Positions 6,637-12,848 of a DNA stretch of 12,848 bases are shown here, piece by piece. The stretch covers positions 1-12,848 of the forward strand of contig CAYSZH010000136.1 in assembly GCA_964435305.1 (NCBI GenBank), given 5' to 3'. Position numbers and translations under genes: made by a program. Under the pieces are notes generated by a model. That model saw only the letters and a program-made list of their open reading frames with translations. It searched no databases and had not been told where the DNA came from. Each line of letters starts with the position of its first letter. Position 1 is the first letter of the stretch. The DNA comes from Granulosicoccus sp964435305 (GTDB lineage Bacteria; Pseudomonadota; Gammaproteobacteria; Granulosicoccales; Granulosicoccaceae).

Positions 6637-7762
6637 ATGAATTCATACAGCAGACTACAATCCAGTACTAAATTGGTCCGCATTTTCGTGTTGATCACAT
6701 TTTCAGTGTGTATCGTTGCGTGCAGCAGTAGTGCCTCAAATTCGAGCCATTCTGGCAGCACCAATGCTGATCCAGTGGCAAGTCCAGACAATGCCCTTAC
6801 TGCCGAAGCCGAAGCNNNNNNNNNNNNNNNNNNNNNNNNNNNNNNNNNNNNNNNNNNNNNNNNNNNNNNNNNNNNNNNNNNNNNNNNNNNNNNNNNNNNN
6901 NNNNNNNNNNNNNNNAGCGACAACAGCCGCCACTGAACAAGAAGAGCAGATTGCGTATTCAGACGTCGTACAAAATCAGATAAGCGCAGGCGGAGGTACC
7001 GCCGAAGATGACCCAACGGCTTTTAATGTTATCGACGGCTCAATAAACGAATCCACCGAAAACGCAGATCAACCTGAAGATGAACCCAGCATAGCAAAAG
7101 CAGAAGAACTCGAAAACGAAGCTAGTGCTGACCATTTGGATAGCAATGCTATAGACGAAGCTGCAACAAACCAAACACCGATGGACGACGTTCTTGGGCT
7201 CATTCAGTCTTTAAGTGCGCAGGCACTAGTCACTTTAAATCAGACATTGCGACAAGGTGAAGCTCTGACAGATCAGCAAACAACTTGCATTGGCGATTTT
7301 GAGCCGGCGCTGGGAAATGCACTACTTGAACTTGCTTGCGATCAGCCATACGCCGCGACAGCGGTGCCGATCTACGTGAGCTCCGTTCGCACCTCCGAAT
7401 CAAATGAGTGCGCAATGGGTATGCTAAACGATGAGTTTGCAAAGTGCGAATTGGTCGTTGCCACATTGGAGTTACCGCTGCTATGGAGCTCAACTGAGAA
7501 CAGCGCAGATAGCTTTACACCCGAACGTCCTCAACCAACTGATCCGGTTCAAATAACGTTTAACGGTGAAGACAATCGTCTTACATTGGAAAACCCACCA
7601 GGCGGAATTACCATACCCGTTCACTGCGACTATGACACGACAACGGGGCTTGCGCTAGCATCGTCTGAAAGTTCAATTTCAGATTGTGAAGACTATCTGA
7701 TAGAAACCATTGATCAGATCTATTCGATATTCGAAGAATACCAACCGGTTACAAACCTGTAG
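6637..7762 (+). CDS. Lipoprotein of unknown function with acidic low-complexity region, interrupted by assembly gap
   Basis: The N-terminus MNSYSRLQSSTKLVRIFVLI plus TFSVCIVAC is a lipoprotein signal. The lipobox is IVAC with Cys29, and Ser at +2 predicts outer-membrane sorting. After a Ser/Asn-rich linker the sequence reaches an Ala-Glu run (AEAEA) and then 100 Ns. Beyond the gap an open frame starting at 6917 continues with Ala/Thr/Glu/Gln-rich and strongly acidic sequence. A folded-looking C-terminal part with six Cys (about 7280-7700) follows, ending at the TAG 7760-7762. The two sides lie in different frames across the literal 100 Ns. They join in frame if the true gap is a multiple of three (GC plus A gives Ala), so I read them as one gene. 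I recognise no family. The ribosome-binding site is poor. A substrate-free envelope or surface role is all that can be inferred. Confidence 0.7.
6816..6915. other. Assembly gap of exactly 100 N
   Basis: One hundred Ns in a row is the usual placeholder for a gap of unknown length. It falls between two Ala/Glu-rich low-complexity stretches of one gene, which suggests that an internal repeat broke the assembly. Confidence 1.
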
Positions 7763-7777
7763 CCAACCGGTTTCGAA

Positions 7778-7814
7778 GGAGCTTGTAAGCCGCTTTTAGG
7801 CAAACAAAAGCTCC
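7778..7814. terminator. Stem-loop between convergent genes, possible two-way terminator
   Basis: GGAGCTT (7778-7784) pairs with AAGCTCC (7808-7814). Inside, GT/AC and GCC (7789-7791) with GGC (7799-7801) extend the stem. It lies 15 bases after the lipoprotein stop and 18 bases past the hsp20 stop on the other strand, where a shared terminator would be expected. The T-runs on both sides are short, so intrinsic termination is only possible. Confidence 0.4.
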
Positions 7815-7832
7815 CTCAGTTATCTTTAAAAA

Positions 7833-8279
7833 TTAACTAGGGTGATTAACTGGAATGGTTCGAGCTGGGGTAACCTGACTACGGTTAACAGTGATTGTCA
7901 GAACCCCGTTATCCATACGTGCGGCGCAGCTGTCTTCCTGCACATCATCTGGCAACGTAATCGATCTCGAAAAAGCACCGGATGGCCGCTCTTGCTGACC
8001 AAAATTTGAATCGACTACACCGGTACGAGACCCACTGATCGTTAAGACTCCTCGGTGCACACTAACATTTACGGCATCCAGTGCCACACCGGGCAAGTCG
8101 AGTAGAAATTGATAGGAATTTTCGCTACTGAGCGAATCCATGGAAGGTATCCAGTTACCATCCACATCTTGTCGCGCCGAAGGCTTGACCCACTCACCTT
8201 CAAATAGTTTTCCAAGTTCCTGCTGTAGCTTTTGAATGCCATCCAGATTGATAAATGGATCGTTTCTATAGCCTGCCAT
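7833..8279 (-). CDS. Small heat-shock protein, Hsp20/alpha-crystallin family
   Basis: An ATP-independent cytoplasmic holdase that binds unfolding proteins and forms oligomers. The 148 residues have the family layout: a variable N-terminal arm (1-41), the alpha-crystallin domain (about 42-133) with LDLPGVALDAVNVSVHRGVL (60-79), GAFSRSITLPDDV (101-113) and NGVLTITV (124-131), and a short tail with an I-x-V anchor, TIPV (141-144). The ATG has a strong GAGGAG site 7 bases upstream. The gene is downstream of glk on the same strand, 65 bases away, with a promoter-like element starting at the glk stop codon. It can thus be expressed alone. No sigma-32 minus-10 element was seen. It converges on the lipoprotein gene. 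Confidence 0.95.
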   Translation of the reverse strand: MAGYRNDPFINLDGIQKLQQELGKLFEGEWVKPSARQDVDGNWIPSMDSLSSENSYQFLLDLPGVALDAVNVSVHRGVLTISGSRTGVVDSNFGQQERPSGAFSRSITLPDDVQEDSCAARMDNGVLTITVNRSQVTPARTIPVNHPS

Positions 8280-8320
8280 GCTTCATCTCCTCATCTGCAG
8301 TTCATACGCAATTATGAGAA

Positions 8321-8348
8321 AATATAAAGACTTTTACGGCAATTTCAA
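8321..8348 (-). promoter_or_regulatory. Sigma-70-like promoter for hsp20
   Basis: On the minus strand TTGAAA (8343-8348) and TATATT (8321-8326) are separated by 16 bases, each matching five of six consensus bases. The minus-35 overlaps the TGA stop of glk. The hsp20 ATG lies 41 bases past the minus-10 and has its own strong ribosome-binding site. Confidence 0.5.
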
Positions 8349-9313
8349 GACGCTGCCTTGAGAAGCTGTGCGGCACCTGTTAGCGCAGGATACGGTTCTG
8401 TGATGACGAACACGGGCATAGCCATCATCTTTTTCGCCATTCGGCCTTTACCATCAAATCGGGCTCGAAAGTCAGAATCGTAAAAAAATTGTCCAAGCTT
8501 GGGGACAATACCGCCACCAATGTAAACACCGCCACTAGCGCCGAGTGTAACGGCCAAATTGCCGGCACAGCCACCCAATAGTGCACAGAACATGTCGAGG
8601 GTTTCTCGACAGTAGGAGTCCTCACCGGATACGCCTTTTTCAGTGATATCCGATGGCCGTAATGCGTGGGCAGGCTGTCCATCAAGCTCTCGCAACGCAT
8701 TATGTAACAACACCAGACCGGGACCAGATAAGAATCGCTCAGCGGACACGTGATCAAATTTAGATCGAAATAGTTTGTACACGGCAATTTCTCTATCGGT
8801 ATGACAAGGTGAATTGACGTGCCCGCCCTCCGACGAAAGGGGCGCCCAGCCGCCAATACCGTTTGGCACTAAACCAGAAACCCCCAGCCCGGTACCAGGC
8901 CCTAACACCGCTATCGCACCGCCTGCTGCGGGATCCTCACCACCCCAACGAACGAGAGATTCATGCGATAGATGGGGCACCGACAACGCTAGCGCAGTGA
9001 AATCGTTAAGTACATGCAATCGCTCGAGACCCAGTGCATTTTTGACTGCCTTTATCGAGAATGACCAGCGTTTGTTATTGGTAAAAGAAATACTGTCTGA
9101 GGAGACAGGCGTGGCCACCGCAATAGACGCAGAATTGACTCGATCTACGGCATTGTCCCCTAAGAACTGCCCTATCGCGGATTCAATACCGGGGTAGTTT
9201 GCGGTTGGGTAGGTTTGCGCGCCCACGGGAGCACCCTCGTTATCCAACAATGCGAACCGCGCGTTAGTGCCACCTATGTCACCGACCAGTTTGTGTGAAG
9301 GCGTTGAATTCAT
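8345..9313 (-). CDS. glk: Glucokinase (Glk family)
   Basis: Glucokinase phosphorylates free glucose with ATP to glucose-6-phosphate in the cytoplasm. The 322 residues match the bacterial Glk group (about 320), not the ROK group. The ATP phosphate motif is GDIGGTNARFAL (11-22). The catalytic base is Asp104 in LNDFTALAL, followed by LGPGTGLGVSGL (137-148). EGGH (162-165) supplies the glucose-binding Glu and His, and GGVYIGGGI (261-269) ends the second lobe. All key residues are present. The start is the first ATG of the frame, but only a distant AGG precedes it, so translation initiation may be weak. It lies 140 bases downstream of the DUF3131 gene with a TATAAT element in the gap, so it is probably transcribed separately, followed by hsp20. 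Confidence 0.96.
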   Translation of the reverse strand: MNSTPSHKLVGDIGGTNARFALLDNEGAPVGAQTYPTANYPGIESAIGQFLGDNAVDRVNSASIAVATPVSSDSISFTNNKRWSFSIKAVKNALGLERLHVLNDFTALALSVPHLSHESLVRWGGEDPAAGGAIAVLGPGTGLGVSGLVPNGIGGWAPLSSEGGHVNSPCHTDREIAVYKLFRSKFDHVSAERFLSGPGLVLLHNALRELDGQPAHALRPSDITEKGVSGEDSYCRETLDMFCALLGGCAGNLAVTLGASGGVYIGGGIVPKLGQFFYDSDFRARFDGKGRMAKKMMAMPVFVITEPYPALTGAAQLLKAAS

Positions 9314-9358
9314 ACGAATTTAGGCGTTACCTGGGGATTTTATTTTACTCGTGACCTA

Positions 9359-9388
9359 ATTATAACGATTTACGCGGCCTTGGCTAAT
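9359..9388 (-). promoter_or_regulatory. Possible promoter of glk
   Basis: A perfect TATAAT lies at 9359-9364 on the minus strand. At 17-18 bases upstream there is only a weak minus-35 (TTAGCC or ATTAGC). The transcript would have a leader of about 40 bases before the glk ATG. Support comes mainly from the minus-10 and its position. Confidence 0.35.
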
Positions 9389-9433
9389 ATCTGCCGTGAT
9401 GTTTTTTTGAAGAGCCAGTAAATTAGGGTGTGC

Positions 9434-9454
9434 AACTGTCATTAAACGACAGTT
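9434..9454. terminator. Hairpin at the 3' end of the DUF3131 gene
   Basis: AACTGTC (9434-9440) and GACAGTT (9448-9454) form a perfect 7-bp stem with a 7-base loop. The stem begins at the stop codon of the DUF3131 gene. On the coding (minus) strand no T-run follows, so this could be a 3'-end stabiliser or a factor-dependent end rather than a classic terminator. Confidence 0.35.
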
Positions 9455-10872
9455 TATTCATCATTTACTTCCGCCAAAACACGCTCATTGTGCGGTCGAA
9501 ATGCGATTAGAGGGCCGTTTACGATGTAATGCAGGCTCTCAAGGATAATACCGTTTGTATTTGCCGTGATGGCCGTATTAGGCTCGCCAGAATTTTCGTA
9601 AATACCTGAGTACCAGCCACGCTCCGCCTCAAAATTATTCTCTATGTGGGCCAGCAACCTAGCGCTGTAGTCTGTATCAAACAATGCATGAAATCCAAAC
9701 ACGGCCTTTGTACTCACACTTCTAAATTCGGATAAATCATCGCCCTTGTCATTAATAGCATTCCATGCCTTGCCATCAGCAAAAACCGTGTTATAAACAA
9801 AATAAGGGGCCTTATCGATGTTGTCCTCACTGACGGCGGTGAGCACACCTGTTTGCTCATAGCGCTTTTGCTGAACCTGGTAAATGCGCGCTGCCAGCTC
9901 ACGCGAATATCGATCCCAACCATATTCAACGCCATCGAGCACATACGGTTCAGATACCACGTAATTAAGTGCACCGAATTCTTCAGGCGTTCGTCGATCG
10001 GTTGCGATCTGAATATCGAAAACGTTTTCTAGTTGAGTGTCCTTTTCATAATCCATTGCTTTGCTTAAATCCATCCCAACAAGCGATAAGGCTTTCGCTG
10101 CATACTCTTCGTAACCAAGGCGCCCCTCCTGCACAAAGAGCGTGTTGCCATCTTCGTCTACATCGGTGCCAATCATCTCAGAATTGCTTTCTAATGCAGC
10201 AAGATTCCAGTGTGCCAGCACTTCGCCTACTTGTTGAGTATGCGCAGGATATTGCCAAACCAGAATATTCAACGGAACCATAATCCGTCCGACATCAATA
10301 GCCGACCAACCAATACCTCGATCAGTTGCATCATTGGTGTAAGTCACCATAGCAAGAGAGCGCGTATCATATGATTTATTTGGAAGCGTATTTTCAAACA
10401 GCGGCATACTCGCTAACGAACCCAGTAACTTGGTTACACGACTCTCAAATGTTCTATCATCCACAATATCCAGGCGCTGCGCCGCGATAAGACCTAAGAG
10501 GTATGAAGAGGTATCCCACATCGTGGATGCCGGATAGTTATCAACTGAATTAACCATGCCGGTCTCTTGCTGATAATTATTCTCGAAATACTGCCAGGCC
10601 GTCTTCGCCCATTGAAGCTCCTCTGGTGTCAGCTGCCGCTGCTCACGCCCATTTACCGTTGTTGTATCAAGTGCGATAGTAGCCCTTACTGATACCTTCT
10701 CAGCATTTGCCGTTTCCGCATTAGTGGAGGTGTGAGCATTTGACAATGGGTTTTCAACCGGGCTTGGGTTCCATTTTTCCAATGAAAACACCAAACCAAA
10801 TGCGAGTGTTAAACCAACGAGAAACGCTATATTACTGCGCGCCTTAATCAAATTGGACTTTAAGTTACTCAT
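9454..10872 (-). CDS. DUF3131 domain protein, membrane-anchored
   Basis: This 472-residue protein of the DUF3131 family has no proven reaction known to me. A single N-terminal membrane segment (about 16-31) follows a basic start (MSNLKSNLIKARSN), with no clear cleavage site, so the bulk is probably anchored facing the periplasm. After a Ser/Asn/Ala linker (35-75) the family domain starts near residue 80. Its conserved blocks are ENNYQQETGMVNSVDNYPAS (97-116), TMWDTSSYLLG (117-127), GIGWSAIDVGR (186-196) and the C-terminal RGWYSGIYENSG (418-429) with NTNGIILESLHY. The helical repeats and conserved Trp, Asp and Glu suggest an (alpha/alpha)-barrel like those of glycan-active enzymes; this is inference. 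Its ATG overlaps the stop of the GT2 gene as ATGA, so the two are translationally coupled and likely act on the same glycan. Confidence 0.9.
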   Translation of the reverse strand: MSNLKSNLIKARSNIAFLVGLTLAFGLVFSLEKWNPSPVENPLSNAHTSTNAETANAEKVSVRATIALDTTTVNGREQRQLTPEELQWAKTAWQYFENNYQQETGMVNSVDNYPASTMWDTSSYLLGLIAAQRLDIVDDRTFESRVTKLLGSLASMPLFENTLPNKSYDTRSLAMVTYTNDATDRGIGWSAIDVGRIMVPLNILVWQYPAHTQQVGEVLAHWNLAALESNSEMIGTDVDEDGNTLFVQEGRLGYEEYAAKALSLVGMDLSKAMDYEKDTQLENVFDIQIATDRRTPEEFGALNYVVSEPYVLDGVEYGWDRYSRELAARIYQVQQKRYEQTGVLTAVSEDNIDKAPYFVYNTVFADGKAWNAINDKGDDLSEFRSVSTKAVFGFHALFDTDYSARLLAHIENNFEAERGWYSGIYENSGEPNTAITANTNGIILESLHYIVNGPLIAFRPHNERVLAEVNDE

Positions 10873-12728
10873 GCGGCTTTTGCAAACTCTGTAACTGGTA
10901 GAATTTCTTCTACAACTTGATTAGCTGCTGAAGGCCGCCAAAACGCCGCGTATATAATGCCAGACAAAGCCAGTACATTATTTGCGCCCCAAAATGTATT
11001 GATAAAGAGCCCTGATAAATTCAGCGAGCTTGCACCGAGCAAATAGTGCGACCAAGCGTACACCATACCCACAAGCGTAAGCACGACAATAGAAAGCTGT
11101 GGCCAGACCAGCAAAGCAAAATTACCATCCTGTCGCTCTTTTGGGGTGACAGGAAAACTGATCTTCTTACCACGCAACACAGTCCAAATGGCTTTTAGAT
11201 TAACCGGGAAAAACGCCAGATAACTGAATTTGGCTTTACGCCCCGAAATACCCCAGAACGCAAACATCATGCTCAGCTCGGTTAAAAACAAAAACGGAAA
11301 AATGTGTTTGTAAAAATCCAGAGAGTACGCCGTAACCGGGGCAATTGCGAAATAAAAATACACCATCGGTGCCATAAGAAAAACGGCGTTCCATAAACCA
11401 CCCAAGTAGGACCAAACAGTAGATCCATACATAAGGCGTTGTTTAATGGATAAACCTTTACGGAATAGAAAATTGTCATTCAAGGCAATATCAAGAGTGC
11501 CACCAGCATATTTAAAGCGCTGCACAGTCCAGGTAAGCAAATCCTGTGGAGAGAGCATTTTGGACTCCACATTCGGATGCATAACAGACTTCCACTCTCG
11601 CTCTGTATCGGAGTGCAACACAATCGAAGTGTAGATATCTTCTGACACATGAAATTTGTATGGCGTAAATTCCCGTTCCTTAGCGACTTGCTGTGTGATC
11701 ACATGACGTACGTTTTCGTCTGTGTGATGCTCGCCAGTAAGCTTGCTAAGCACATCTGTTTTTCGGTGTGCCATTTTTTGTACTTCCTGACCAAACTGTC
11801 GAAGGGCTGCCTGCATTACCGCTTCGCGCCTGTGCAGCGAACCTGCACCACAACAAAATGAGGCATTGGCCCAGTTACGACGACGCAAAATCACGTCATA
11901 GAACAGTTTTGGATCATTGACGAACGGGTCCTCTCCAATTCGGATTTCGCCCAGGCAAGATTCCATCACCCATCCACATTTATGTCCGAACTTTCCTAAC
12001 CTCTGTCCGAGCACCTCTCCTACTCGACGCCCTGCCGGTAAATCGAAAAACCATTGGGGGGTTTGCACCCACGCAACATCGGGGTCTCGAAAGTAGCCAA
12101 GCGTATTTTCCAGGATGGTTGAGAACGGCCTGGTGTCTGCATCACAAATAAGAATGAAATCGCCAGATGTTTGCTCCATGGCGTTGCGCATGTTGCCGGC
12201 TTTATACCCAATATTGTTGTCGCGCGTGATGTAATTGCAGCCCAATTCTTGCGCCAGTTGCGCCATCTCGGGACGGTTCCCATCATCAAGCACGTGGATC
12301 TGAACATTAATATCGTGTGGGTAAGTGATGCTATGTGCATCCTGCAAACTCAGCCGAACAAGATCAACATCTTCATCAAATGTTGGGAAAAACACATCCA
12401 CAGATATTTGACCAGGCTCTCTTTGTTGACCTGAATCCACTTGAGTGACGCAACTAGGCGGGGGCTTCTTTTTAACATCGTCAACACGCCATATAGTCAC
12501 AGCAAAAAGCACAAGACCAATATAGGCTCCCGTTTCTGCAAGAACCAGTGGCAGAGCCAGCCATAATGCATCCATGTTAAGGGAGGCACTCCAGCGCCAG
12601 TGGATATACCAGGCGCCAGTGACAATTGCCATCGTAAGGAAAATCTGGGCGAGCGCTTGTATTAACCTCGAGTGTGCTAAAGGAGCAGGAGGAGTTCGTG
12701 ACTCAAATTCTTGAAAATAGAAGGACAC
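10869..12728 (-). CDS. Membrane GT2 glycosyltransferase, cellulose-synthase-like
   Basis: A processive-type family 2 glycosyltransferase in the inner membrane, likely polymerising a sugar from a nucleotide-sugar donor and passing it across the membrane. The 619 residues show two N-terminal membrane segments (about 24-42 and 56-80), a cytoplasmic catalytic domain (about 107-415) and several C-terminal segments (435-600). Catalytic motifs are VLDDG (146-150), DAD (196-198), VQTPQWFFD (221-229) and SED (362-364). The usual Q-x-x-R-W is QRFKY (403-407). There is no PilZ domain after the last helices, so no direct cyclic-di-GMP control is seen. The start is a GTG at 12726-12728 with no ribosome-binding site; it is the only standard start that keeps the first membrane segment. 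Its TGA overlaps the ATG of the DUF3131 gene. Product and linkage cannot be told from sequence. Confidence 0.94.
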   Translation of the reverse strand: MSFYFQEFESRTPPAPLAHSRLIQALAQIFLTMAIVTGAWYIHWRWSASLNMDALWLALPLVLAETGAYIGLVLFAVTIWRVDDVKKKPPPSCVTQVDSGQQREPGQISVDVFFPTFDEDVDLVRLSLQDAHSITYPHDINVQIHVLDDGNRPEMAQLAQELGCNYITRDNNIGYKAGNMRNAMEQTSGDFILICDADTRPFSTILENTLGYFRDPDVAWVQTPQWFFDLPAGRRVGEVLGQRLGKFGHKCGWVMESCLGEIRIGEDPFVNDPKLFYDVILRRRNWANASFCCGAGSLHRREAVMQAALRQFGQEVQKMAHRKTDVLSKLTGEHHTDENVRHVITQQVAKEREFTPYKFHVSEDIYTSIVLHSDTEREWKSVMHPNVESKMLSPQDLLTWTVQRFKYAGGTLDIALNDNFLFRKGLSIKQRLMYGSTVWSYLGGLWNAVFLMAPMVYFYFAIAPVTAYSLDFYKHIFPFLFLTELSMMFAFWGISGRKAKFSYLAFFPVNLKAIWTVLRGKKISFPVTPKERQDGNFALLVWPQLSIVVLTLVGMVYAWSHYLLGASSLNLSGLFINTFWGANNVLALSGIIYAAFWRPSAANQVVEEILPVTEFAKAA

Positions 12729-12848
12729 TTGGGCGCGCGCGTACAGGTTTATCAGGCGACCGGAGCGGATTGTTTAGAAGCTGAACGTTTAAAATTAAGC
12801 GATAGTGTATTACGCCGCTTGTTACGTGAATACGATACGTTGTCGCAT
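12729..12848 (+). CDS. Partial coding frame leaving the window, possibly UbiC-like (chorismate lyase) fragment
   Basis: A plus-strand frame stays open from the TGA at 12699-12701 to the window end and has coding-like codon use (many GNN codons) and a plausible peptide containing RVQVYQATGADCLEAERLKL and LLREYDTLSH. The spacing of V-x-V, the Glu-rich turn and L-x-R-E recalls the middle of chorismate lyase (UbiC), which makes 4-hydroxybenzoate for ubiquinone; this is from memory and uncertain. No ATG is present; TTG at 12729 or 12711 are candidates. A neighbouring frame has AGGAGG (12687-12692) 5 bases before GTG at 12698 and gives VTQILENRRTLG. It would join this frame if one G of the GGG at 12731-12733 were absent. 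A frameshift, pseudogene or assembly error is therefore possible. Confidence 0.35.
   Translation, partial: MGARVQVYQATGADCLEAERLKLSDSVLRRLLREYDTLSH

Noticed and set aside
8425..8856. Minus-strand open frame of 143 codons
   Set aside because: It is an out-of-frame reading within glk, without a family pattern or translation signals.
12753..12848. Minus-strand open frame entering from the right edge and ending in TGA just before the GT2 gene
   Set aside because: Its Ser/Lys/Asn-rich peptide looks less protein-like than the plus-strand frame in the same DNA. It may still be the tail of an upstream gene.
1..12848. CRISPR arrays, tRNA/rRNA genes, insertion sequences, phage or plasmid functions
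   Set aside because: No spaced repeats of CRISPR size, tRNA-like folds, terminal inverted repeats or transposase/integrase motifs were noticed on either strand.

Overview
The window looks like chromosomal DNA of a Gammaproteobacterium, probably marine or polysaccharide-associated. The reasons are the gene mix (HisP-type transporter ATPase, FolD, Glk-family glucokinase, DUF1800/DUF1501 export pair, DUF3131 protein beside a cellulose-synthase-like glycosyltransferase), the balanced base composition and the ordinary proteobacterial start signals. The organism call is inference. No tRNA, rRNA, CRISPR array, transposase or phage gene was seen. No gene-free stretch exceeds about 140 bases, apart from a 100-N assembly gap inside a gene.

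Layout, left to right. (1) On the minus strand lie the first 19 codons of an exported protein, probably an amino-acid-binding protein, and upstream of it a HisP-type ATPase. Four copies of a 14-bp tandem repeat begin at the ATPase stop codon. (2) A minus-strand pair of exported proteins follows: a large DUF1800 protein and a Tat-exported DUF1501 protein. The DUF1800 protein carries a long insertion holding a Met/Ser-rich linker, a CBM36/60-like calcium-type carbohydrate-binding module and a six-cysteine region. (3) Divergent from these is a small secreted DUF4864-like protein. It converges on folD, with three 11-bp tandem repeats between them. (4) A plus-strand lipoprotein with an acidic, Ala/Glu-rich region is interrupted by a 100-N gap. 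It converges on a minus-strand block of hsp20 and glk. (5) A translationally coupled minus-strand pair comes next: a membrane GT2 glycosyltransferase (cellulose-synthase-like, without PilZ) and a membrane-anchored DUF3131 protein. (6) At the right edge an apparently coding plus-strand frame runs out of the window. It is head-to-head with the GT2 gene and may be a UbiC-like fragment with a frame disruption.

How they may work together. FolD makes one-carbon folates, and glucokinase makes glucose-6-phosphate, which could feed UDP-glucose to the GT2 enzyme. The GT2/DUF3131 pair probably makes and trims or helps export a beta-linked glycan. The CBM-bearing DUF1800 protein with its DUF1501 partner is a second, separate envelope system with carbohydrate contact. 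These functional links are inference from family and position; none is proven by the sequence. The two most interesting items are the domain insertion in DUF1800 and the GT2/DUF3131 pair with a changed Q-x-x-R-W motif.
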